NCBI RefSeq assembly: GCF_042431545.1
Contig: NZ_JBHLYX010000002.1
DNA: 64,000 nt
Strand: one strand, 5' to 3'
Origin: Pseudoalteromonas xiamenensis
GTDB taxonomy: Bacteria; Pseudomonadota; Gammaproteobacteria; Enterobacterales; Alteromonadaceae
This document shows positions 27,401 through 34,307 of the stretch, piece by piece. Every line of letters begins with the position of its first letter. Position 1 is the stretch's first letter. Made by a program: the position numbers and the translations under genes. The notes beneath the pieces are model-generated. The model did no database searches. It saw only the letters and a program-made list of their open reading frames with translations, and had not been told where the DNA came from.

Positions 27401-27582
27401 GTTTGCTCCAATACATCGGCAGATGCACCAGGGTACATTGCGGTGACCTGCACAACGGGTGGCGCGATTTCTGGATACTGCGCTATAGGAAGGCTGCGCA
27501 TAGCTGCTAAACCAGCCAACACCATCACAATCGAAATAACGAATGCGAATATCGGTCTGTCTATAAAATACCTAGAGAACAT
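24409..27582 (-). CDS. RND multidrug efflux pump inner-membrane subunit, AcrB-type
   Basis: HAE-1 family proton-driven pump of 1057 residues, the usual length. The N-terminal FIDRPIFAFVISIVMVLAG helix, twelve predicted transmembrane segments in two halves and two large periplasmic loops fit AcrB. Proton-relay Asp410 and Asp411 lie in GIVVDDAIVVLENVER of TM4. It follows the adaptor gene by 6 bases, with its ribosome binding site inside the adaptor's final codons. No outer-membrane channel gene is present, so it presumably uses a TolC encoded elsewhere. Closest in type to AcrB/MexB; the drug range cannot be told. Confidence 0.94.
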   Translation of the reverse strand: MFSRYFIDRPIFAFVISIVMVLAGLAAMRSLPIAQYPEIAPPVVQVTAMYPGASADVLEQTVAAPIENAITGVEGMMYMDSTSTSSGATTIAVTFEIGTDIDQAAVDVNNRVKQVEARLPEETRRQGVVVAKGSSSFLQVHAFYSPDGSRSSLWTSNYVTMNILDRIKRIPGTTSVQIFGAKDYAMRIWLRPDVMSQLGVTVEEVTSAVREQNSQYAAGTIGATPTTSNSQELVYSVTAKGRLSTPEEFSNIIIRANEDGSTLRMKDIARVELGSKDYNFAGTYNGKEAVLLGIFLQPGANALDVANEVEATIADIKTAFPEGLSHAIPYDTTRFVEVSIREVLKTLGEAMLLVFLVVYLFLQNWRATLIPSLAVPVSLLGTFAGLYMMGYSINTLTLFGMVLSIGIVVDDAIVVLENVERIMHEQHLSPRDAAIKAMQEVSGPVVAIVLVLCSVFVPIAFLGGLTGELFRQFAITISIAVSLSGVVALTMTPALCVAILRHEDKQTARFFIWFNEWFKRITGRYVSSVSFMVRRGFLGLTLMLAMIAATGFLWKNTPNSLVPDEDQGYYISAVFLPDGSSLERTNEVVAKVIDAIQSNPANENVVAFTGFDFIGNGYKSSAATIFVTQSHWDDRQIDVKSLVGELYMKTAGINEALVLAFNPPAIFGLGNTGGFEIYVQNKGDGGPEKLKMGMHLMMAEAQKSPIISSLQTLWRPDAPQLKVEMDREQARAMGVNINSAFNALAANLGNYYVNDFNKFGRAWQVIMSAEAEFRMKPEDVGRIYVKSDKGEMVPISAFTKIEYSRGPESLNRFNNLSAVKLIGEAAPGYSSGQAIAEMERIAKTVLPPDMTYDWTGSAFQEKRSSGTTGLALGLAVIMVFLILAALYERWSLPISVLLALPFGTFGALVSVWVSGLTNDVYFQIGLVTLLGLASKNAILIVEYALMKYQEGWTASAAALEAARLRFRPIIMTSLAFILGVVPLVFSSGAGAGARHSVGTGVMGGMMAATFLAVFFVPLFFYWLTTRRVTEKRSRDELANEIAEHHKKEHVDTDEGLV

Positions 27583-27588
27583 ACAGAA

Positions 27589-28764
27589 TTATGCTCCTTT
27601 ATTATTTACTTGAACTGGCATGCCAGGGAAGAAAATACGAGCCATGCCTTCAACAATAACCGGTTGGCCTGGGTTCAAGCCTGATTTAATCACCCACGCA
27701 TTCTCACCATTAAGTTGCACCCATTCGCCTACTTCGACAGGCGCAGGTAAGGCAACTGTCATGCCTTGTTCTTTTTCAACAGCGACGTAGACAAATTTAC
27801 CAGTACCATTATCCAAAACTGCACGCTGTGGTAGCACTATAGCTTCGTTACGAATGGCGCCAGTGAGTTTTACTCGAACAAATTGCCCAGGGCGAAGCTG
27901 TCCGTCAGGGTTATTAACAACGGCTTGAAGTTCACTCGTTCCCGTGTTTCGATTTACGCGAACGTCGCTGAAATTAACTTTTCCTGTTTGCCCATAAAGG
28001 CTGCCATTTTGTAAAACCAATTGAACATCGAATTGATTGCCCGCAGGTAGAGTAAGATAACCATTTTCTACTTCCTGGCGCATATCTAGCTGTTCACGTT
28101 CTGAGAAACCAAAACGCACCCGCATTTTTGTTGTTTCAGTCAGTTCTGTAAGTAAAACGCTAGGACCTTGAACGTAACTACCTTCTGAAACAAATTCTCT
28201 ACCTGCTATCCCAGAAACAGGCGCTTTAACCTGTGCATACTCTAAGTCGAGTTGAGCGTTCTTTAAGGCGACTTTAGAGGTTTCTAGGTTTGCGATGGCG
28301 ATATCATAAGCGGATACGGCGTTATCATATTCACGCTTTGAAATAGAACGTTCGTTTTTAAGCGCTTCTAATCGGTCTCTTTCACGCTTCGTTTGTTCAA
28401 CAGAGGCTTTTGCTGCTTGAAGTTGGGCTTTTGCTTTATCAACTTCTAACTTAAACGGTTCTAAATCTAAGGTAAATAATGATTGGCCTTCAGAAATAAC
28501 CTGTCCTTCCTCGAAATTGCGAGATTCAATAATCCCAGAGACTCGCGCTCGAATTTCTACTTCCTTGTTTCCCGAGAGAGTTGCAGGAAGCTCAATAGTG
28601 AAAGGAACAGATGTCTTTTCTACTGCCACTGTTTGTACTTGTGCCGGAGGCATACCACCATGACCTTGCGGTGCTTCACCTTCGCCACATGCGACGAGTG
28701 TGAACACAGACGCTGTTGCCAAAGAGAATGGTAATGCGCGACGCTTAAATTTTGTGAGGTACAT
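27589..28764 (-). CDS. RND efflux periplasmic adaptor lipoprotein, AcrA-type
   Basis: Membrane fusion protein of 391 residues. The start at 28764 follows a TGGAG site and gives a proper lipoprotein signal with lipobox LVAC and Cys26; the frame extends upstream to 28902 without support. The order is a lipoyl-like half motif (IESRNFEEGQVISEGQ), an alpha-helical hairpin with coiled-coil character (about residues 95-165), the second lipoyl half (APVSGIAGREFV) and a beta-barrel domain. It bridges the AcrB-like pump to an outer-membrane channel. First gene of the operon, divergent from the tetR-type gene. Confidence 0.93.
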   Translation of the reverse strand: MYLTKFKRRALPFSLATASVFTLVACGEGEAPQGHGGMPPAQVQTVAVEKTSVPFTIELPATLSGNKEVEIRARVSGIIESRNFEEGQVISEGQSLFTLDLEPFKLEVDKAKAQLQAAKASVEQTKRERDRLEALKNERSISKREYDNAVSAYDIAIANLETSKVALKNAQLDLEYAQVKAPVSGIAGREFVSEGSYVQGPSVLLTELTETTKMRVRFGFSEREQLDMRQEVENGYLTLPAGNQFDVQLVLQNGSLYGQTGKVNFSDVRVNRNTGTSELQAVVNNPDGQLRPGQFVRVKLTGAIRNEAIVLPQRAVLDNGTGKFVYVAVEKEQGMTVALPAPVEVGEWVQLNGENAWVIKSGLNPGQPVIVEGMARIFFPGMPVQVNNKGA

Positions 28765-29104
28765 GAGCACTCCAGTATTGATTGTATTTTGAGCTTTTAT
28801 TTTGTTGTGCTGCCACAGTGGATTACCTTGATTTTTCAAAGTGTGTAGCGGTAATGAGGTATCTTTGTCGCAGCACAATCTTAATAAGGATGTTCTCTGC
28901 ATGCAGATTCCAACAGGTGTCGAGGTTGGTAATTATTTATTTCATACCCTAATCGACAGAAAGTAAAGGAGAATGACGCAGAAATAACCAAGTAAACGAT
29001 AGTGTATACCTAGACCATTTAAAGGTAAACGGTATCGTGTACTTTTTTTTCTTAATTTTTTCAATTAAAATAGTATTAACGTAAAGTTTAATAATGGGTA
29101 CAAA
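28765..29104. other. Divergent promoter region between efflux operon and tetR-type gene
   Basis: This 340-bp A/T-rich region holds both promoters and the 51-bp inverted repeat described separately. No further gene is seen. Confidence 0.6.
28992..29042. promoter_or_regulatory. Candidate TetR-family operator of the efflux locus
   Basis: An imperfect inverted repeat with 19-bp arms (28992-29010 and 29024-29042, 15 of 19 positions matching) and a 13-bp spacer. The best core is ACGATAGTGTATACC against the complement of GGTAAACGGTATCGT. It lies between the divergent efflux and regulator genes, 63 bp before the regulator start. TetR-type repressors commonly bind such sites; binding is inferred. Confidence 0.55.
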
Positions 29105-29704
29105 GTGCAATTATCAACAAAGCAAAGCAGTATTCTTTCTGCTGCCATTAAGCAATTTGCGCAGTTTGGCCTAACAGCGACGACTATGGAACGAATCGCT
29201 ACTGAGGCTCAAGTATCTAAACGCACGTTATACAAACATTTTCCAACGAAAGAATCTTTGTTCGATACGGTTGTTGACCTTTTAATCGAGCGGATTAATC
29301 CCTTAGTTGCTATTCAATTTATACCAAATTATGGTTTTAAAACTCAGTTAGAACATCTTGCAAGAAGCGCAATAGAGCTTCTGTCTGATGAAGACTATTT
29401 AACACTTTCCCGCATTGTCATGATTGAATCAATGCGCAGCAAAGAACAAGCTGAGCGTCTTGCAATTCGATTTAACAACTGCGAGTGTGCTTTGCTGCAA
29501 TGGTTTAAAGACGCGTTTAATGCAGGTTGCCTAGGCGACTTCGATGCAGAACTTGCCGCAGGTTTTTTTTGGGGGGGACTCAAAAAACTAACCTATTGGG
29601 AGCAAGTGTTAAAATGGCAGCCGGCCATTGATGAGAAAGCACTAGATCAATTGCTTACTCAAACCGTTCGTCTTTTTTGCGAAGGCGCTAGTCCACGCCT
29701 ATAA
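29105..29704 (+). CDS. TetR/AcrR family transcriptional regulator
   Basis: Regulator of 199 residues. The N-terminal helix-turn-helix is visible as TMERIATEAQVSKRTLYKHF near residues 28-47, followed by an all-helical ligand-binding domain. It starts with GTG; no in-frame ATG occurs before residue 28, which would remove part of the DNA-binding domain. It is divergent from the efflux operon and likely represses it, as AcrR does. Its 3' end overlaps the convergent ABC transporter gene by 17 bases. Confidence 0.88.
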   Translation: MQLSTKQSSILSAAIKQFAQFGLTATTMERIATEAQVSKRTLYKHFPTKESLFDTVVDLLIERINPLVAIQFIPNYGFKTQLEHLARSAIELLSDEDYLTLSRIVMIESMRSKEQAERLAIRFNNCECALLQWFKDAFNAGCLGDFDAELAAGFFWGGLKKLTYWEQVLKWQPAIDEKALDQLLTQTVRLFCEGASPRL

Positions 29705-31529
29705 ATCCACCCGTTTGGTGCGCCCATAGCTTTGCGTAAATCCCACCAAGAGCAAGAAGCTCTGTGTGCGTACCTTGTTCAACAATGTTACCTTCCTCGA
29801 GTACGATTAATCTGTCTAGTTTAGCGATAGTAGAAAGACGATGGGCAATTGCAATGACGGTTTTTCCGTCCATCAACTGTTCTAAGCTGTCTTGGATCGC
29901 AGATTCCACTTCTGAGTCGAGTGCAGATGTAGCTTCATCCAAAATTAAAATTGGTGCATTTTTTAATAGAACTCGTGCAATAGCGATACGTTGACGCTGT
30001 CCGCCAGACAGCTTGACTCCTCGCTCACCAACTTGAGCATTTAAACCGACATTTCCAGCTTTATCTTCTAACTCATTTATAAAATCCATCGCCTGTGCAC
30101 TAGTTGCAGCCGCTAACAACTCGGCTTCAGTAGCTGTTGGATTTCCGTACATAATGTTTTCTTTCACACTACGATGCAAAAGAGCAGTATCCTGCGTGAC
30201 CATTGCTATATGTTTTCGAAGCGACTCTTGCGTAACATCAGCGATGTTTTGTCCATCAATAAGGATTTTACCGCTGTCAACATCGTAAAAACGAAGTAGT
30301 AAATTAACGAGAGTTGATTTTCCAGCACCCGAGCGTCCGACAATGCCTATTTTTTCTCCAGCTCGAATATCAAGATTTAATTTATCGATCACAACTTTGT
30401 AACTACTGTCCGCTCTTCGATAGGAAAAACTGAGGTCACTAAATGAAATGGCGCCAGCTTGTAATTCAAGAGATGAAGCGTTTTCTTTGTCCGTGATTTG
30501 TAAGGGTTGTGAAAGTGTGCGCATTCCATCAACTACAGTACCTATATTTTCAAATAGTCCACTTACTTCCCACATAATCCACTGTGCCATACCATTGAGC
30601 CGAAGAGCCAAACTGACGGTGATAGCGATTGCGCCAGCCGTAACTTCGTTTAATGACCATAAATATATACTCATTGCCGCAACGCTAAACACCAAAACAT
30701 AATTAATCACTTGAACACTTACGTTTAGAGACGTTGCAAGGCGCATTTGTGCATAGACAGGCTTAATAAATATTTCCATGCTTTCCTTAGCGTACTGTTC
30801 TTCACGTTGAGTGTGTGAAAACAGTTTAACGGTGGTGATGTTCGTATAGCTATCGACAATCCGGCCAGTCATATCTGAGCGAGCATCCGCTTGTTGTGTG
30901 GAAACGTTTTTAAGGCGAGGGACGAAATAGAGTTGAATGCCAATGTAGGCGAGTAACCAACCGACCATAGGAATCATAAGTCTCAGGTCTGCTTGACCGA
31001 CTAAAACAAGTACCGCACCAAAATAAACCAAAATGTAAACTAATACATCTAGCAGTTTCATCACTGTCTCACGCACGGCTAACGCTGTTTGCATCACTTT
31101 AGTTGCAATTCGACCAGCAAATTCATCTTGGTAAAATGACATGCTTTGCTTTAAGAGATAGCGATGTGCGAGCCAACGAATTGACATTGGGTAGTTACCA
31201 AGCAAACTTTGGTGAAGAATAGAAGAGTGAAGGAAAACTAAAATTGGTAAAATGACCAAAGTAGTCATTCCCATGGTCGTTAAATCAGAGGCTTTTTCAG
31301 CAAAAAGTTGTTCAGGCGTATAGTTTGAAAACCAATCAACGAGTGTACCCATAAAGCTAAAGAGAGTGACTTCTAGAATAGCGAGTATTGCCGCGGATAA
31401 GGACATCACAATAAGGGGGATTTCCATACCTTTAGTGTAATAACGACAAAACGCGAATAAACCAGAAGGCGGCTGTGTTGCCTCTTGTGTTGGAAAAGGA
31501 CGAGTTAAACGTTCAAACCATGAGTACAT
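29688..31529 (-). CDS. ABC exporter, fused membrane and ATPase domains
   Basis: Half-size type IV ABC exporter of 613 residues. The first 330 residues hold six transmembrane helices. The ATPase domain has Walker A GRSGAGKST at 398-406, signature LSGGQRQR at 507-514, Walker B ILILDEAT with catalytic Glu532, and the H-loop AHRLSTI. It resembles multidrug/lipid exporters of the MsbA-like group, but the substrate is unknown. It functions as a dimer, with itself or a partner encoded elsewhere. It appears monocistronic, 59 bp upstream of the manganese exporter gene on the same strand. Confidence 0.9.
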   Translation of the reverse strand: MYSWFERLTRPFPTQEATQPPSGLFAFCRYYTKGMEIPLIVMSLSAAILAILEVTLFSFMGTLVDWFSNYTPEQLFAEKASDLTTMGMTTLVILPILVFLHSSILHQSLLGNYPMSIRWLAHRYLLKQSMSFYQDEFAGRIATKVMQTALAVRETVMKLLDVLVYILVYFGAVLVLVGQADLRLMIPMVGWLLAYIGIQLYFVPRLKNVSTQQADARSDMTGRIVDSYTNITTVKLFSHTQREEQYAKESMEIFIKPVYAQMRLATSLNVSVQVINYVLVFSVAAMSIYLWSLNEVTAGAIAITVSLALRLNGMAQWIMWEVSGLFENIGTVVDGMRTLSQPLQITDKENASSLELQAGAISFSDLSFSYRRADSSYKVVIDKLNLDIRAGEKIGIVGRSGAGKSTLVNLLLRFYDVDSGKILIDGQNIADVTQESLRKHIAMVTQDTALLHRSVKENIMYGNPTATEAELLAAATSAQAMDFINELEDKAGNVGLNAQVGERGVKLSGGQRQRIAIARVLLKNAPILILDEATSALDSEVESAIQDSLEQLMDGKTVIAIAHRLSTIAKLDRLIVLEEGNIVEQGTHTELLALGGIYAKLWAHQTGGFIGVD

Positions 31530-31588
31530 AATACCGCCTTGTTGAGATCTAGAGTTTCCTTTGCTGTACGGATATACAGTAGCAGGAT

Positions 31589-32143
31589 TTACAAAATAAA
31601 ACCAGCGATTCCAACGGCAATTGCTGTAATCGCGGCGAGTGCCCTAAAAAGCTTTAAAGGTGCCTTTTTGATCAGTGCCTCACCAAAAATCAGTACAGGA
31701 ATATTTGCGAGTAACATACCAAGCGTAGAGCCTAGCGTAACTAACCAAATTGACTGAAACTGAGAAGCGAGAAGCGCTGTGGCGAATTGAGTTTTATCAC
31801 CTAATTCTGCAATAAAAAAAAGTACACAGGTTGCTGCAAATATTCCGAATTGATCAAAGCGGTTGTCTACATCATCTTCTTTGTCCGGAAACAATAGCCA
31901 AATACCAAGCAGGACAAAACTTAAGCTAAGGAAATATTGAAAATACGAAGAGTTGAACAAGTCAGAAATAGCAACACCTAAATACGCTGTAGCTAAGTGG
32001 TTCAGAATAGTCGCTAACAGAATGCCCAGTGCTATTTGAAATGGCTTTTTGTATTTTAAGATGAGAAAAAGGGAAAGTAATTGGGTTTTATCGCCGATTT
32101 CGGCAAGCGTGACGGTAAGTGTAGAGATAAGAAACTGTTCCAT
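31589..32143 (-). CDS. UPF0016/TMEM165 family manganese exporter
   Basis: Inner-membrane protein of 184 residues with two inverted copies of the E-x-G-D-K-T motif that defines the family: LAEIGDKTQ near residue 15 and IAELGDKTQ near residue 97. Six transmembrane helices are expected. Family members transport Mn2+ (MneA in Vibrio) or Ca2+ in eukaryotes. The ATG at 32143 was chosen over a TTG at 32176 because it gives the family's usual N-terminus. The gene is preceded by a manganese riboswitch, which strongly supports Mn2+ export. Confidence 0.92.
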   Translation of the reverse strand: MEQFLISTLTVTLAEIGDKTQLLSLFLILKYKKPFQIALGILLATILNHLATAYLGVAISDLFNSSYFQYFLSLSFVLLGIWLLFPDKEDDVDNRFDQFGIFAATCVLFFIAELGDKTQFATALLASQFQSIWLVTLGSTLGMLLANIPVLIFGEALIKKAPLKLFRALAAITAIAVGIAGFIL

Positions 32144-32157
32144 AACATTGCTACCAA

Positions 32158-32197
32158 GGCGGGATAAAAACAACAAGGCAACAACCTTCCTCCCGCC
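32158..32197 (-). promoter_or_regulatory. Nested hairpin between riboswitch and exporter start
   Basis: On the minus strand GGCGGGA (32197-32191) pairs perfectly with TCCCGCC (32164-32158), enclosing an inner 4-bp stem AAGG/CCTT followed by GTTGTTTTTA. It lies between the aptamer and the start codon at 32143 and is the probable expression platform. Whether it acts by termination (inner hairpin plus U-run) or by controlling ribosome access is not decided. Confidence 0.55.
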
Positions 32198-32210
32198 AAA
32201 ATAGGAAAGC

Positions 32211-32390
32211 CATTACCTTGAGTCTTGCCGATAAATCAAAGCGATTTACGTCTATACCATGCGCAAATGTGCGCGCAACTATGTTGATATAGACACAAGC
32301 TTAAATGCGTATTCGACTTCAAATGAATCAGATTGCCCCTGAATTTGTCGAACGCGTTTCGTATAGCTTGCAGGCTACTCCCCCAAAGTG
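32211..32390 (-). ncRNA. yybP-ykoY manganese riboswitch
   Basis: On the minus strand the leader begins with a P1 strand ACTTTG (32389-32384) followed at once by GGGGGAGTAGCC (32384-32373), the conserved L1 box of yybP-ykoY aptamers. About 150 nt later it reaches CGGCAAGACTCAAGGT (32230-32215), in which GCAAGAC matches the conserved 3' segment and CAAGGT closes P1 with one G-U pair. The class senses Mn2+ and turns on Mn exporters, which is what lies downstream. The variable internal helices are longer than in the shortest members. Confidence 0.82.
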
Positions 32391-32424
32391 GAGCGCAATA
32401 TTAACCGCTGGCTGCATTTTTGAC

Positions 32425-32456
32425 AATAAAAAAGGAGCAGAAGCTCCTTTTTTATT
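32425..32456. terminator. Bidirectional terminator upstream of the riboswitch
   Basis: A 14-bp stem, AATAAAAAAGGAGC (32425-32438) / GCTCCTTTTTTATT (32443-32456), with a 4-nt loop and T-run on both strands. It ends the DUF3010 transcript and insulates the riboswitch transcription unit. Confidence 0.88.
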
Positions 32457-32468
32457 ACTGTTTAAATC

Positions 32469-32930
32469 TTACTGTTCAGCTTGTTTTTCATCAACTTTAT
32501 AAATTTTTCTGTTGATATAAACGTAAGCATATGCAAATGCATTTTCTTGGTACTTTTTAAGACCCGTTTCTTCAAAATCGATAGGAATAGGGTTCTTTTT
32601 AAGTTGTTCTTTTACTTCGGTGCTTGTCAAAATACGGACGTCAATGTCAGGAATTAACTGCAAAGCAGTTTCAAATTTAAAACCTGTAGCGCTACCAGCA
32701 AATTTGCCTTTTGCGGGACGTTCTTTAAATGCGATTGAATCGATTTTGTAATCTTCAACTAGTTTTTTAAAGTCAAAGTAAAATTTACGCATTACTGCGG
32801 TGTCTGAACCATTTTGTGGTAATGAAAATCGTGTCTGACGAATATCACGAATGTCGAAAACATCCGCTTCTTTCGAAAGTAAACAAAGAAAAATTTCGTT
32901 GCCTGTTATTTCAACGCCGCAAGTTCTCAT
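32469..32930 (-). CDS. DUF3010 family protein
   Basis: Protein of 153 residues matching the DUF3010 family, found mainly in marine gammaproteobacteria. The start at 32930 (MRTCGVEITGNEI) follows a GGAT-type site and gives the family N-terminus; the extension to 32960 is not supported. Conserved pieces include RFSLPQNGSD, KERPAKGKFAGSATGFK and NPIPIDFEETGLKKYQ. The N-terminal strand-turn-strand and alternating pattern recall an RNase H-like fold, which is only an impression. Function unknown. Confidence 0.85.
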   Translation of the reverse strand: MRTCGVEITGNEIFLCLLSKEADVFDIRDIRQTRFSLPQNGSDTAVMRKFYFDFKKLVEDYKIDSIAFKERPAKGKFAGSATGFKFETALQLIPDIDVRILTSTEVKEQLKKNPIPIDFEETGLKKYQENAFAYAYVYINRKIYKVDEKQAEQ

Positions 32931-33082
32931 AAAATATCCAGTTTTTTCAAATTGCCGCAATTATAGCACGTTGTTTTCGGATACCAACCTTAGTGAATCA
33001 TTGTTCTAACAAATTTCATTGGTATCAATCAAACTTGATTGCATTTTCGTTATTACGATAGCTTGACGCGTAGCCTTTAGTA

Positions 33083-34084
33083 TTACACGGTGAATTCAAT
33101 CGCTATCGAAGCGTGGTCGCTGTAGCGTATGTCTTCGTCTGAACGAGCAGGGTCTAGGTGCTTATCCAAAGAAATGTATTTAAGCGACTTTACGTTTGAC
33201 GTAGGCATATTTGGGTTGAATTCTTTTGATGCAAGGATGTAATCAAGAACATTTCCTTGGCCTCGGTAAAAATGACTTGCGGGTTTGTTATCAAAACTAA
33301 GTAAGTTATCAGCAAAATAGAACGAGTCGGCGAGCCCCACGCTGTCAGGAAGATTTAAATCTGTATTAGGTGGAAAAGATTGGGTCATAAAGGAGAGTGC
33401 AGGACTTGTGATCTGGTCGTTAAAATCCCCCAAAACGAGAGTAGGAACATGTTTTTCTCTTTGCGTTTTTAGTGCGTCATAATAAACAATTGATGCTTCG
33501 AGCGAGCGAGATATTTGCGACTGCATTTGGCCAACGGTTTGGTGAAGCAACGTTAATAAATGGTCATCTTGCCCTGCGTTTTTAAGCATATGAGCCATTG
33601 AATGCACGCGTTGGGATTTGAAATGCACAGCATAGAGCGCAAGTTCACCAAACCCTTCTAATTCAAAATAACATTTTATTGGCGTACGATTAAATTCAAA
33701 ATTTAGCTGATTATTTAGATATTCGAGTAGCTCTGGGCAGGGTTCTAGCGCTTGCGCTGATTTAAACGGGACTTTCGACGCGATGGCCACAACAGGATGA
33801 AATAACACATTGGGGTAGACAGGGTCGGGCCTAGGTGAAGAAACTGTCGCAAAATAGGGAAGCCCGAGATCTTCGCACAATAATTGTAATGTTTGTATGC
33901 TAAACACCTCTTGGAACGCTATGATGGTTGGATTCAAATGTTCAATGAGTCCAGTGATGAACTGAATTTTTGTGTGCCATTGCGTATCATTGTAGTGTTC
34001 ATGAAGTTGATAAAACGAAAGTGGCGGCGCCGCAAAATTAAGTAGATTGAATGTTGCGATGGTGAATTTGGTCGTTTTTGGCAT
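33083..34084 (-). CDS. Endonuclease/exonuclease/phosphatase family protein
   Basis: Metal-dependent hydrolase of 333 residues with the DNase I-like fold. Characteristic blocks are TFNLLNFA near the N-terminus, IIAFQEVF (metal-binding Glu), LVLGDFND (Asp/Asn pair) and RYSDHASI (catalytic Asp-His) near the end. There is no signal peptide, so it acts in the cytoplasm unless exported otherwise. Substrates in this superfamily range from nucleic acids to phosphoinositides and none is indicated. Monocistronic, divergent from thrS. Confidence 0.87.
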   Translation of the reverse strand: MPKTTKFTIATFNLLNFAAPPLSFYQLHEHYNDTQWHTKIQFITGLIEHLNPTIIAFQEVFSIQTLQLLCEDLGLPYFATVSSPRPDPVYPNVLFHPVVAIASKVPFKSAQALEPCPELLEYLNNQLNFEFNRTPIKCYFELEGFGELALYAVHFKSQRVHSMAHMLKNAGQDDHLLTLLHQTVGQMQSQISRSLEASIVYYDALKTQREKHVPTLVLGDFNDQITSPALSFMTQSFPPNTDLNLPDSVGLADSFYFADNLLSFDNKPASHFYRGQGNVLDYILASKEFNPNMPTSNVKSLKYISLDKHLDPARSDEDIRYSDHASIAIEFTV

Positions 34085-34206
34085 TGCATCAAAGAGTTAA
34101 TACTAAATCTTCTTCAATTTTAGACCGATACTTGCATTTCGCCATTAGTAACGACAAAATATCGGTTCGCTTTTGTGCTTAACGCCAAACTGGGCGCTTA
34201 ACTCCC

Positions 34207-34288
34207 AATACTTACTCGTAAAAGTGTTGTCAGAGCGAATCTTTTTAACTTTTGATTAAATTAACACGTGATGCGGCGTAGGCATCAC
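34207..34288 (+). promoter_or_regulatory. thrS translational operator, two anticodon-like hairpins
   Basis: Hairpin 1 (34207-34228): AATACTT/AAGTGTT around the loop ACTCGTAA. Hairpin 2 (34268-34288): a perfect 7-bp stem GTGATGC/GCATCAC around the 7-nt loop GGCGTAG. Both loops contain CGT, a threonine anticodon; in hairpin 2 it occupies the anticodon positions of a 7-nt loop and lies at -31 to -29 from the thrS ATG. In E. coli, ThrRS represses its own mRNA through two such tRNA-like arms just upstream of the start. The second hairpin is the surer of the two. Confidence 0.68.
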
Positions 34289-34307
34289 CACTGTAACAGG
34301 AATTATA

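Noticed and set aside
24409..28764. Complete tripartite efflux system
   Set aside because: No outer-membrane channel gene lies in or next to the operon; only adaptor and pump are present.
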